A stretch of 64,000 nt of DNA from Cymbidium sinense (Eukaryota; Streptophyta; Magnoliopsida; Asparagales; Orchidaceae): assembly GCA_021442155.1 (NCBI GenBank), contig CM038221.1, positions 24,365,906 to 24,429,905 of the forward strand. Direction: 5' to 3'. The notes below the pieces were generated by a model that saw only the letters and a list, made by a program, of their open reading frames with translations, searched no databases and was not told where the DNA came from. Both the position numbers and the translations under genes were made by a program. Below, one piece after another: positions 1 to 10,861 of this stretch (the stretch's first letter is position 1; every line of letters begins with the position of its first letter).

Positions 1-149
1 CTATTCAAAATCAATTAAATTTAATTTTATATTATTTCCCTTTGAAATATCTTCAAAATGCATTTGAGTTTGTATTTTTTTGATTTTTCAATATTTAGTT
101 ATGTAATTTTAAAGATTTAGTGATTAAAACTTAATTAAATTCTTAATTA

Positions 150-430
150 TATAACTAATCCCGTCGGTGCCACATGGACTGCTGACATGGCGCTTTTCAC
201 GTGACGACGTGATTGGTTATTTAAGTTGTCATATCAACTACACAGTCAGCCGGCGGTGTTATGCACTTTCCCTTGGACCATCAAATTAGAGATTGGATGG
301 TCAAGATCAAGCCCGCGGTATTAAAGGGATTAAAATGTGGATGTAACATGGATTAATCAGGACCATCCATCCAAAACATGCGGAATGGATGGTCCATGAT
401 TCATCCCTGAGCTCACCTGCGGGAGAGGGC
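150..430 (-). other. GC-rich ACGT/CpG segment inside H 3' LTR
   Basis: This short stretch is much richer in G+C and CpG than the AT-rich LTR around it. It carries CACGTG and GACGTG cores near 198-211 and several GGATGGTC-type repeats near 295-395. The same segment occurs in the other LTRs at 15640-16010, 36800-37110 and 52060-52320, so it is part of the family and not a local insertion. A promoter or enhancer role is inference only. Confidence 0.5.
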
Positions 431-1469
431 AACTGTTCATCCCTTAGGGCCTGATCCGAGCTCGATTAAGCTCAGATTGAGCTAAAATTAAACCCACACC
501 ATCAACATACAAGGAGCAAGTTATCCAATGATTGAATTTACTCGGGATGAAACTTTCTTTCACAAAAGACCAAAGAAATCTACACATAAGCTCAGTTTTG
601 ATCCATACCTTGCTGGAGGCTATCACTGGTGCTCCCAACCATCGAGGTAGCTTCTTCTAGTGGAGACGAATCCCTGTTGAAAGTTTGAAGGCTTGAGGTT
701 GAGTAGATCCTCCAATTGTCCAAATTCCTCCTCCTAAGCTTACAGCTTTGGTCTAGCTCCCCCATCTCGTGCCTTAGAAGCTTGGATAAAGACTTGGGTG
801 AGCTTGATTGGATCCTCTTAGGGTGCTTGCAAGAGGAATTGATTGAAATTTAGTGATGGATGAGTTTGAATTTTTCTTGAGCTCCTCTATTTTTGGCTTG
901 AAGAAACTGAGAATGGTGAAATCAAAGTAGCTTGGGGGACCTTGGGGGAGCTTGGAATTGCTTCCTCTGAGTTCCTATGCTTCAATCAAATGTGAGTCTA
1001 TGCAAATAAAATGAAATTAAGGGGAGTATATCTCCCTTAGAAGGATCGAACGGCCGAGAGTGTAGATGTCGTATTGATCAAATTGGTCACCTTTGAGTGG
1101 GTTGTTTTGGCCGTTTGAGGTGGCACATGGTTCAATTTTGGCAGAGCGAGGTAATGGAGAAGTTTCCAAGTGCCAAAGATAGTGTGGGAGGTAATCCCAT
1201 GTGCTTATTTTGAGTAGGGTGGTTAGTTTTGGGTTTGGGTTGGGTTAGGTTAACCCAAACCCATTGGATCATGTGCACCACACTCACTAGTGTCCACTTG
1301 GTCCACTAAGAACTGGCCATGAAAAGGATATGACCAAATTCCAAGTGGAATTGGCCATAGGTTACCCCTTGACCTAGGGGTAAAATGGTCATTTGGCTTT
1401 GATTTCACTTTCAACAAATTTAGAATAGTTTGAAATTAGGTTGGTCCAAATTTCAATGAATTTGGAGTT

Positions 1470-2340
1470 GATTTGATGTCATTTGGCTCATGTTGACCCA
1501 TTTAGGTCAAAATGGGTCAACATGGGTCAAGTTGATCAATTGGTCAAATTGTATCAAACTAAGAGTTGGGTCAAGTTCATATGACCATTTGAAATGTTTT
1601 GGCATCATTCGTTTGGTTCAATTTGGTTTATATTTGGTTTTGGTTCATTTGAATTCATTTAGGTCAAATGGGTCAAGTTGACTAATTTGACCCATTTGAC
1701 CTAATTGGGTTAGGTCATGGGTTGGTTTAGGTTTGGTTAGTCATTTGAAATTTTTTTCAAGCTTTGATTTCAATCAATTTTGGTTTGGTTTTATTTTGGC
1801 TCAATTTGACCTTTTAGGTCAAGCTGGGTTCGTGGTCAATTGGGCTAGGTTGGGTTTAGTTGGCCAATTGAGGTTTTGGTCAAGTTCAACAAGTGGTTTA
1901 GAATGAATTTGACCCATTCGTTGCAATCAATTTGGCTTAATTCAAGATTTGATACATTTTGACTATTTAGGTCAAGTTGGGTCAACTTGGGGTAAGTTGC
2001 CAATTGGGCTAGGTTAGGCTCAAATGATGACTTGGTCAAGTTCATACATTAATCATGAATTAGTTTATATCAATGGTTTTAATCAACTTGGCCAATGATG
2101 GATTTTGACTAGTTTAGGTTTCATTTTGGCTAAGTGTTGACTTGGTCAACCCTTAGGTTTAACTTGGATTGACCCAATTTGAGTGATTGATCATCTCATG
2201 ATGATTATTGCTCATAATCTGAGGCTTAGGTGAGCTTAGTTCAATCCAATTTGGGTAGGATTAGAATTTGACTCAAAAAGATACTTTAGGTCACTTTGGG
2301 TCAAGTGAGCCTAAGTGGTTCAATTGACTTGATTAAGACT
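1470..2340 (-). repeat. Dense TTGACC/GGTCAA motif field in H 3' LTR
   Basis: About two dozen GGTCAA or TTGACC hexamers lie in under 900 bp, in both orientations, often as TTGACCCATTTGGGTCAA-like imperfect palindromes. The core TTGAC is the W-box recognised by plant WRKY factors. The field recurs in every LTR with this part present (16935-17720, 37990-38760, 50130-50990). It may be a decayed short tandem repeat, a regulatory block, or both. Confidence 0.6.
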
Positions 2341-2594
2341 TGATTCTTGTTTGGTTGAACTCATATATGAACTTATGATTGAAATATACATCCATTTGCA
2401 AGTGATTTGGAGTCAAATTGGTTTTGATTTATTTGACAATTTTAAGTTCAAAGGGTGAATATGAGTTTGACTTGTGTTTGATTTTTGAATTTAGTTTTGG
2501 TTTGATGATTTAATTTTATATTTATATTTGGTTTCATGATTGAAGGATTGATTGAATCATGGAGGAAAATCAAGGGTTTGGTTTGATTTGAGTT

Positions 2595-3200
2595 TGATTT
2601 GGCTAAGTTCAAGAATTTCACTTGAAAGGCTTAGGTTGGATTTTGGTTGAATTTGGATTTGAGTTTTGAATTTGGTTTTGGGCATTTGAATTTATATTTC
2701 ATTTATATTTGTGAATATAAATGATAATATAAGTGGGTTATGAGAAAAATTCTTGAATTTGAATTAATTTTAATTTGATTTGAGCTAAGTCCATAAGATG
2801 AAATCAGAGGGATTTAAGAAGGATTTTTGAACTTGGAATTGAGTTTTGGATTTAGTTTTGGTTATTTAAATTTCTATTTCATTTATATTTATGAAAATAA
2901 ATGAAAATATAAATGGGTAATGATAAACTTTCTTGAATTTGAAGTAATTTGAATTTGATTTGAGCTAAGTCCATAAGATGGAATCAAAGTGACTTAAGAA
3001 AGATTTCAGAATTTGGAATTGAGTTTTGGATTTAGTTTTGGTTATTTGAATTTATATTTCATTTATATTTGTGAATATAAATGTGAATATAAATGGGTTA
3101 TGAGAAAATTTCTTAAATTTGAAGTGATTTGAATTTGATTTGAGCTAAGTCCATAAGATGGAATCAAAGTGACTTAGGAAAGATTTTAGAATTTGGAATT
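2595..3200 (-). repeat. 181-bp tandem repeat, about 3.5 copies, in H 3' LTR
   Basis: The landmark TTTGAGCTAAGTCCATAAGA recurs near 2774, 2955 and 3136, exactly 181 bp apart, with a diverged copy near 2595. Each unit also carries a hairpin-like stretch around TTTATATTCACAAATATAAA. The B LTRs have fewer copies (landmarks near 17930, 18084 and 18257, and near 38975, 39148 and 39321), so copy number varies between LTRs of one family. Confidence 0.8.
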
Positions 3201-3555
3201 CAATCATGGGTTTCAATTATTAGAATTGATTCATGATTTGAGAAAATCAATTAGAATTGATTTAAGATTTGGTTTGGAATTGAAGTTGATTTGAGTTTGA
3301 GGTTGATTTGAATTTAGAGTTTGACTTGAAAGAAGGAAGCGAGGATTTGGTTTAAGCTATAGGGTAGGAAAATAATCCTAACACCCCTAAGGCATAGCTT
3401 ATTCCTATGGATAACTCTTGTAAGTCTCTAGGGTTAGGTCAAGTGTAAACCTAATCACTAGAAGTGTCTTAATACTAACGAACTCTTAGTGTCTAAGAGG
3501 GGTCCTATGTCTAAGATGGAGGGGTTGAGAGCTCATTCTAAAAATGAGGTCAACA

Positions 3556-6356
3556 AAGGGCTCCCAATAGGTGTGGTGTGACTAACAAAGCATACAGTAC
3601 ATATTAGTGTTGACCGAGGTGATCATCAACACTGAACGATCATAAGCACTAACAAAAATGATCTACTCCTAACCCAAGGTGTAGAAAGAATTAAGAGCTT
3701 AGTGCAATGTGACTCCAGTTATGTTAAAGACATAAGAGAGTCAGAGAGGAATCCACTAGGGACTGAGTATGTAAACCTTCCACTAGGGAAAGAGGTTCAA
3801 GTCATCCACTGGGGGATGAGAGGTTATATTTGAGTTGAGTCTCACAAGGGAGAAAAATTGATTTGATTTGTTTGATGGTTTAGTTGTATTTGTTTCGACT
3901 CCACTAGTGATAGAAAAGTGAACTCTCCACTAGGGGAGCAAGTTCAAGTCATCCACTAGGTTGGAGAGGTTGTGAAATCCGCTGAGGGATTAGAATTCTA
4001 GATCTGCTAGGGGAACTAGAAAGACTTGCATCTCACTGAGGAGATGCATATTGATTTGATTGTTTGGTTTTGTTTGATTATTTGATTTGGCTCCACTCGG
4101 GAAGATTGATTAGATTTATTTTGTGTTGTTTTAAAATTTTGGATTTTGAGATGGACCCTGTTGGTTTACGATGGACTGTACTAAGTAAAGGCTGTGTCAG
4201 CCTTGATCTAGCTCAGATTTACCGATCCAAAGGGGTAGTCTACCAACCACATAGTAGGACCAACCAACCAAAGGGATCTCCATTTGGTGTGCGACAACTA
4301 TACTAGGAAGAAAGCGTAGTGGACTTACAGCCTCCAAAGTAGAGATCAATTGCTGGGGTGATCAGTTAGCAAGGCAATGGATTGATCTCAACCTAGGGCT
4401 AACTATTGAGCGAATTCCTCTAGGGGACTTAAATCAACTCAAAGAGAGTCAAGATTAATTTCTTTTTTTTATAATTATTTTTTATGGATCCCATCGATTT
4501 GCTATAGACTACACTGAGTAGGGGCCGTGTAGGCCTTGGTCTAGCTCATATTTATCAATCCAAAGGGAGTAGCTTCCCAGCCGAGGGGAGAACTATCCAA
4601 CCAAAGGGGTGCATTTTGATTTACAATGGATAATTTAGGGAAAATAGCTCAGAGACTCACATATTCCACTATAAAAAGACTATTGGAGTGACACATTAAC
4701 AAGGTAACATGTCGACTTGACTTAGAGCTACCCGTTAGTTTGCGACAGTCATGCTAGAAAGAATGCATAGTAGGCTTACATCTTTTAAAGTGAAATGATT
4801 GTCGAAGTAACTTGTATTGCCAGAGTAACCTATTTGTGGTAAACAGCTTGAACCCGACCTAGGCGTGACTACGGAGAGAGTGCCGACCTGGGGACTTAAC
4901 TCAACTCATGTAGTCAGGCAATTCTTATAGGGAGTTCTGCTGACACTGCCCTAAAGATAGGATGTCTGCTTGGGAAAAGGGGCCCTTTGGGGGCTTGAAT
5001 TCTTAATCCTGAGATTAATTTATTCATTTTATTTGTTTGTTTGTTTATCATGGACCCTTTTTCTAGGGATCATCTTGAGAAGGAGCTTATATTAGCTACA
5101 TTATCTTGGGTTTTGAACCAAGGAGAATCGCATCCATTGAACAAATTCTCCAATCATAAGGGTGGCTACTAGGAAAGGGGGACTGTCCCATCCAAAAGTA
5201 ACCCAGGTAGTGACTAAATTATCGTAAAGGACATGATCCCAAAAGAGTGCCCGCAGGGAAAGGGGCCACTAATGGTTTGATCTAAAACCATGGAGAAGAT
5301 GATTTACAATAGGTATTCGGTGGCCAACTCAGAGAGACAGCATGGGGACTCACATCTGTCAAGAGTGGTGTATCCACCGGGTGAGTTGCTATCAGCATAA
5401 CGAACATCAACCAACCTAAGGTGCCCATCGATTTACGACAATCAGCATAGGAAAAAAGCTCGGGAACTCACATCCTCCTATTACAGAACTGATTGCCAGG
5501 ATAGTCTATCTTCGGCTTGACAGGTGTTATTCAACTTAGGGCGACTACTGAGTGAATACCACTAGGGGACTTATATCAACTCAAAAGTAGTCAAGAGAAA
5601 AGGAGCCTCTGAGGGGACTTACCCTAAGCCTCAAATATACTCAACCTAGTAAGTATATGATGGTTAGTTCAAGAAGAAAGCTCAGAGACTCACATCTTCT
5701 TGAACAAAGTCAACATGAGGTAGCTTACTGGCTACGCAGTGAGGCCTATCAAAATAATAAGGTGCTCGTCGATTTGCATTGGTGAAGCTAGGAAAAAAGT
5801 ATGGGGACTCACATCCACCCAACAAGTGACCACTGGGGTGACATATTAGCAAGGTAACATGCAGACCTAACCCAGAGCAACTGTTGAGTGAGTGCCACAA
5901 AGGGCTTGCTCCCACATCAAAATAGATTGAGATAAAAGATATATGTTTATTTTTTGTGTTAGTGTTAAATGGAATAGGATGCCACTTGGGTTCTCTTACA
6001 GCTACCCTAAATATGCTTGAGTAATTTGATGAAATGATGCCACAGATGGTAGCTGAGATTTTCATCAAGAAATGATGTTGTTTGGGTTCTCCTGCACCTA
6101 ACTTAGTTATGCTAATGAAAATAAGATGCCTCTTGGGTTCTCTCACACCTATTCTAGTAGTGTCGAGGAATTATGTTTGATTGTGTTTATGATGTGAAAA
6201 TGGGATAGGATGCATCTTGTGTTCTCATACACCTATCCTAAACACATCATGGCAGATTCACAAGACAAGCAGATAACACTTCGAATGAAGAAAAGATTTT
6301 TGAAGAATCATAATGAAATTTTATTCTTTTAATGATAATTATTTCCAAACATATTT
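3556..6356 (-). repeat. Element H 3' untranslated region with tandem repeats
   Basis: Noncoding, between the integrase stop and the 3' LTR. A unit beginning ATGGACCCTGTTGG and containing GGCCGTGTAGGCCTT and CAGATTTACCGATCCAAAGG occurs near 4152, 4485 and, truncated, 5048; the first two are 333 bp apart. Shorter sub-repeats built on GGGGACTCACATC and CTACTGAGTGAATGCCACTAG fill 4640-5900. At 5970-6245 a third series repeats AGGATGCC(T/A)CTTGGGTTCTC about four times, immediately after the integrase. Long, hypervariable, satellite-like 3' UTRs are known in Tat/Ogre elements. Short ORFs here look like chance readings. I see no clear polypurine tract next to the LTR. Confidence 0.8.
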
Positions 6357-7660
6357 TTATGGGTAGTATTTCTTCAAATAGAGCCCATTAATTGGAAGCA
6401 TCAGGTGTTCCCCTTTACAATTAATAAGCTGATAAGATCCTCCACAGTAGGCTTTCTCTATGACATAGGGGCCTTCCCAAGTGGGTTTAAACTTGCCTCC
6501 CATATTTTGACTTAAAATAATTAGTCTCCTTAGGACTAATACAAGTTCTCCTACCTGAAAATACTTAGGGCCGACCAGTTTATTGTGAGCTTGAATCATT
6601 TTGGCTTTGTACAACTCGAGGTTCTGGCATGCCCGTAGGCGTCTCTCCTCCAAACCTTCTAGCTCTTCTAACTGTAACTTTGCATTCTGCTCTGTAATGA
6701 TTTTTCTACCCAATGCTATCCTTAGTGGAAGGAGTTGAACTTCTAAGGATAGAATAGCTTCAAACCCATACACTAAGGTAAATGGGATAGATTGAGTTGG
6801 AGTTCTGAATGTGATGCGGTAGGCCCACAAGGCTTCAACCAACTGCTCATGTCACTGTCATTTGTTATCATCAAGTGTCTTCTTTATTATATGGATGAGA
6901 GTTTTGTTGAATGCTTCTGCTATGCCATTTGCTCTAAGTTAGTAGATGGTGGAGTATCTCCAATCTATACTGTGTCTTCTGGCGAAGCTTGATCTTAGTG
7001 CTTTTGAATGCAGTATCATTATCATAAATAATTTATCAAGGCACCTCAAACCTATATATGATGTGATTACTGAAAAATTGAAGCACATGCTGAGCTGTGA
7101 CCTCTTTGAGTGGGATTGCCTCTACCCACTTAGAAAAGTAGTTGGTGGCAGTTAGAATGAATCGGTGACCCTTGGAAGGAGGATCGATAGGACCACAATG
7201 TCGGTACCCCAAAACTCAAATAGCCATGAGGCCAAAGTAGGATATAGAATGTTGGGTTGTTGATGTAAGAACACACGGTGTACTTGACACTGATGGCATC
7301 TCCTAGCTACAGCGATGTAATTTGTAATCATTGAAGTCGAATATAGTCTCTTGATCTTCTATTCATCTTGGATTGATTGATCAGATAGACCAGTGTACCT
7401 CATAATCTTACGGGCATCGTGTTTGTCCAAATAGCATAACCACATTTGATTGAAAGACCATCAGTACAAGGTGCCATCCATGAGAGCATAGAAGAGAGCG
7501 CTCTATTTTACTTTATGGGCTTGTGACTTCACTTGAGATAGTTTGTCGGTGTTCAAATAATCTATGAACGGTTGCCTCCAATCTAACTCCTCATCCTTTT
7601 TGGAAATGATAACCTCCCCTTTAAGAGAAAGTCTCTCGATGAGTTTAGTTAATAAGGGAT
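6357..7660 (-). pseudogene. pol: Element H integrase, degenerate but with readable D, D and E residues
   Basis: The integrase of a gypsy element inserts cDNA into the host chromosome. A 161-residue open stretch (6357-6842) covers the end of the catalytic core (WAYRITFRTPTQSIPFTLVY) and a C-terminal GPYVIEKAY...GSYQL module. Upstream the frame is broken, but the pieces are legible: an IDYL-type N-terminal region near 7570, a zinc-binding CHQC at 7287-7298, WGTDIV with the first catalytic Asp at 7200-7202, YDNDTAF with the second at 7021-7023, and GIAEAFN with the Glu at 6915-6917. The D-to-E interval is 105 bases, or 35 codons, as in DD35E integrases. At least one in-frame TGA lies just before the open stretch. 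It ends in a run of Lys, Tyr and Pro followed by the 3' UTR. Confidence 0.88.
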
Positions 7661-7665
7661 ATGAC

Positions 7666-8158
7666 TTATCTGTTTTGGACCCTTATTAGAATGGACTGAT
7701 CTTCCAGACATGCCAATTCTTTGGCAAGTTTGGCCAAAGCATCTGCTGCGACATTCTCTCCTCGAGGGAACTTGTAGATGGTGACCTCAGGGATTTGGGC
7801 CAATAGCTTCATGGTGTACTTGTGGTAATGATGAAGCTTAGGCTTGAGAACCTTATAGGACCCAATAATCTGGTTGATGACCAGCTGAGAATCCCCGTAG
7901 ATGTTAATGCTATTGACACACATCGTAATGGCTAACTTCAGACCGTCAATCAAAGCCTCATACTCAACTTCATTGTTGGTGTAGGGATTGGAGAGATATT
8001 ATGAGAATCACATCACATCGCGGTATGGAGTTAAGAGAACTATTCCTACCCCTGCCTTTCCTCGGAAAAGTAGATTGTGGTGCTTCTCCTTTATGAAAGG
8101 AAGCTGCACCATCAAAATACATCTCCCAACGGTGATTGTCGACCTCCCCTAAGTTCAT
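7666..8158 (-). pseudogene. pol: Element H archaeal-type RNase H (second RNase H of Tat/Ogre)
   Basis: This domain follows the RT-linked RNase H and precedes the integrase, the position of the extra RNase H that marks Tat/Ogre elements. Two open stretches (8158-7970 and 7953-7666) are separated by a frameshift. All four acidic positions can be seen: MYFDGAAS (Asp codon 8111-8113), YEALIDG (Glu codon 7957-7959), IYGDSQLV (Asp codon 7891-7893) and AADALAKLA (Asp codon 7741-7743). The same residues are readable in element B. The domain probably removes the RNA strand during reverse transcription, in parallel with or instead of the older RNase H. Confidence 0.88.
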
Positions 8159-8161
8159 GAT

Positions 8162-8389
8162 TTATTTGTCAAGGAGATCGTCACTATGTAGAGAGTCAGG
8201 AGGAAGTGGGTGTGGTGCTAAGAAATCTGCTAGTGCTTGTCCTTTTATCGCACGGAGGGGTATGAATGTGATATCAAACTGTGAGAGAATCATGGACCAA
8301 CATGCCAAATGTCCGGATAGTGTTGGCCATGTCATGAGATACTCCAGTGGATTGATTCTTGAAATCAAGTTCACCTTATGAGAAAGCAT
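8162..8389 (-). pseudogene. pol: Element H RT-linked RNase H domain, C-terminal part
   Basis: A 75-residue open stretch has LISRINPLEYLM, SGHLACWSMILSQFDI and KGQALADFLA, the tail of a gypsy RNase H as found after the RT connection domain. The first part (about 8390-8510) is out of frame. It runs directly into the archaeal-type RNase H with only a few residues between. It is not intact and presumably inactive. Confidence 0.82.
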
Positions 8390-8399
8390 ATAGTGTCAT

Positions 8400-9560
8400 A
8401 GCCTTTGAGATGCAAAGATTAAAGCTAGACAATGTTTCTCAATAGGTGGGTAGTTAGCTTCAGTAGGGATCAGATAATAGGTGAGGTAGTAGAGAGCATT
8501 CTCTTTCACTTTATCATTGGCTTGGACCAACAAAGTGCCATGGGAGTTGTCCAATGCGTAGAGGATCAGGCCCAAGATAGGCTAGAACTAGCGGCTTCAC
8601 CAAATATTGCTTGATATCTTCGAAAGCATGCTGAAACTTGTCATCCCACTTGAACTTGACATCTTTTTTGACAAGTGCTGAAAATGGCTTGCATCTCCCC
8701 AATAGGTTGGAGATAAACCATCTTAGATACACCAACCGCACTTGGAAAGATCTGAGTTGAGTTAGAATTTTAGGGGGTGTCATTTCTAAGATAACTTTGA
8801 TCTTTTCTGGATCTATCTCTATTCCCCGATGTCAGACAACAACCCAAGGAACTTCCCTGAAGCTACTCCGAATGCACGCTTCAGGGGGTACATTTTGAGG
8901 TTAAATTATCTTAACTGTTTAAAAACTACTCTCAAGTTAAAGAGATGGTCTTCCTTTTCTTTGCTTTTGACTACAAGATCATCACCATAGCACTCAACCT
9001 AGTGATGGATGAGTTCATTGAAGATTTGAGTCATGGTCCATTGATATGTAGCACCAGCATTTTTAAGGCTGAAAGGCATGACCTTATAATAGATCGATCG
9101 GGTTCAAAAAAGTAGTGTTTTTTCATCCTGTGGGGTGATTGTTTAGTGATGACCCATCCATGAAGGAGAATACTGCATGAGATTAGGCAATGTCCACCAT
9201 TAATTTTAGTATAGGAAGAAGAAACTCATCCTTAAAGCATGCCTTGTTTAAGTCCCTCAAATTGATGCATATGTGAATTTGGTCATTCTTCTTCTTAACG
9301 GTGATGACGCTAACTAGGGTATTTTTCTTCCGATGAAACCAAAGCATCGATCATTTCTTGACTTCAGAAATGACCTATTGTTCAATTTCTATTCACATTC
9401 GTCTAGGAGTTTTCTTGATAGGATTAGCGTTATGATCTATTACTAGTTTGTGGACTGCCATGTTAAGAGATAATCTAGAAATTTCTTCATAACTCCATGC
9501 AAAGCAGTCCTTAAACTCAATTAATAGCCTGACTAAGTCATTGGTTTCTTCTTCATTTAG
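8400..9560 (-). pseudogene. pol: Element H reverse transcriptase, degenerate (YVDD changed to YGDD)
   Basis: Reverse transcriptase copying element RNA into cDNA. The entry motif is readable in 9393-9560 (LLIEFKDCFAWSYEEI, then VHKLVID and a P-IKKTPRR tail). The catalytic box is at 8978-8989 as Tyr-Gly-Asp-Asp; element B has Tyr-Val-Asp-Asp at the matching place, so Val to Gly is a change in this copy. The thumb/connection part is open at 8514-8783 (LRSFQVRLVYLRWFI, FSALVKKDVKFKWDD, AFEDIKQYL). Stops and small indels separate these blocks. Confidence 0.88.
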
Positions 9561-10790
9561 TAACAAACTGATGTATGTCGGGCGTGAAATTTCTTTTATC
9601 TCGAGGTTGATTTCTTTAAGCTTATCAATTGTTGAATAGATCTCCTCTTTAAATTTTGCCGGTGTAACTTTGATTTGGAGATAATCTAGATCATCTAAAT
9701 TTTCTAAACATACTTCCTCATAAGAGTTGGTATGGTTGGAGAAGAACCTATCAGACTCTAGATGATTGGTAACAACTAAATAGTAATTATCATCATCGAC
9801 TAGACCCACTATACTGAATCCTAGTCTTGATCTTGATTGTGCTTCCCTGCCTATTGTTCCATGACTTTTCAAAGTATTCGACTTGTGCTTAGACCATGTA
9901 TATGGAATCAAACCTTTCTTTGCAAGATTAAGAACACAAGATGAGTACTAATCAAAAGGCAATTCTATTAATTCTTTAAATGAATTATCCTCAAGTTCTA
10001 CATCAACTTCGTGACTTGAGGATGATGATCCCAATATGAATCTCTTTGGCTTCAATGGAAGACTTAGGGGCTTCTTTAACTACTAAACCTTAAGCTTTTG
10101 AGATGAAAGTGAGGTTAAAGCTATGTTTCAACTATTTTTTGATAATTTCACATAAGCTTGATTCAATACATTGCTTTTATCGAGGAGGCTGGTCTTCATC
10201 CCTGTCTAGATCAAATGTCACCTTTAATGAAATTCGCTAAGAGGGGTTGGTTGGTATACTAATCACATGAGACTCATCCTCTGAGCTGGATTCCAAGTCT
10301 ATGTGAATAGTAGGGGTACTCCTGTGAACTGGAACATAACCCCTGTTGGCTGGCTACTAACCAGGGGGTCTTCCACCTCTAGGACTACCTCTATTTTTGC
10401 CTCTACCTCTACTTGGTGGAGGTTGAATCATCTATCCATATGTCTATATGATGGAATGAACTATGGGTAGAATGTCATATGCTCTACTTCTTCCTCAATA
10501 TCCTTTTCTTGTTCACTTGAACTTTCATTTTCTTTTTTCTCTTTTTTCTTTTTTTCTTTTTTTCTTTTTTCTTGTTTTCTCTTCAATTGAGTTTTGATCA
10601 AGTTCATGAGGAAAGGTATTTTGAGAAATAGTAGGTGCATCATCATATATCTCAACCTCTCTCTAAAATGGCTTTTCATCACCTTTGACATAGTACGATC
10701 CCATCCTTTTAGAACTTGATGCCGATGGAGGCGATGGAATCATCATATTGATGTATCTAAGGCCTATCGAGAAAAGCAGTGAATGAAGTA
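9561..10790 (-). pseudogene. pol: Element H protease-RT linker region
   Basis: This region links protease to RT and is legible in blocks shared with B (24893-25990). The first block in sense (10461-10691) is strongly Lys/Glu-rich, with KEKKKKEKKENESSSEQEKD. The next has a proline/glycine/arginine-rich stretch near 10360-10440, then a part with SRSRLGFSIVGLVDDDNYYL (around 9780-9840) resembling the Gly-rich region before RT in Tat elements. In some Ogre elements an intron lies between protease and RT; I cannot show splice sites here. No enzymatic domain is recognised. Confidence 0.65.
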
Positions 10791-10861
10791 TTCAAATCAA
10801 TTATGTAGAATTTGGCTTCAGTCTTCCATTCACCTATCTCAAAGGTAACACTATAGAACAG
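10791..10861 (-). pseudogene. pol: Element H protease, C-terminal fragment cut by insertion of B
   Basis: About 70 bases match the end of the protease coding region in B (near 26002-26050) and D (near 62770-62830), including CAAAGGTAACACTATAG. The match stops at 10861, where LTR sequence of element B starts. The other part of the same protease resumes at 39809. The flanks read AGAAC on the left and TGAAC on the right, compatible with a 5-bp target duplication with one change. Confidence 0.8.

Larger units (their letters stand above)
1..3555 (-). repeat. Element H 3' LTR (partial, 5'-proximal half in element sense)
   Basis: In element sense this LTR starts with TGTTGACCTC (plus-strand end at about 3555) and continues past the left window edge. 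It aligns along its length with 15130-18739, 36290-39808 and the reverse complement of 49299-52480. It contains, from left to right, a GC-rich ACGT segment, a field of TTGACC/GGTCAA motifs, 181-bp tandem repeats and a conserved terminal 200 bp. The start is set by homology: the same point is where element D abuts unrelated LTR-internal sequence and where element B abuts the protease of H. The uncertainty is about 3 bp. Confidence 0.9.

Noticed and set aside
1845..2045. 66-codon minus-strand open stretch in the LTR
   Set aside because: It reads through TTGACC/GGTCAA repeats, giving repetitive Leu/Thr/Gln/Asn sequence, with no conservation of the frame in the other LTRs.
3556..6356. CRISPR-like regular repeats in the 3' UTR
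   Set aside because: Units are long, degenerate, contiguous and inside a plant retrotransposon; there are no short identical repeats with unique spacers and no cas genes.
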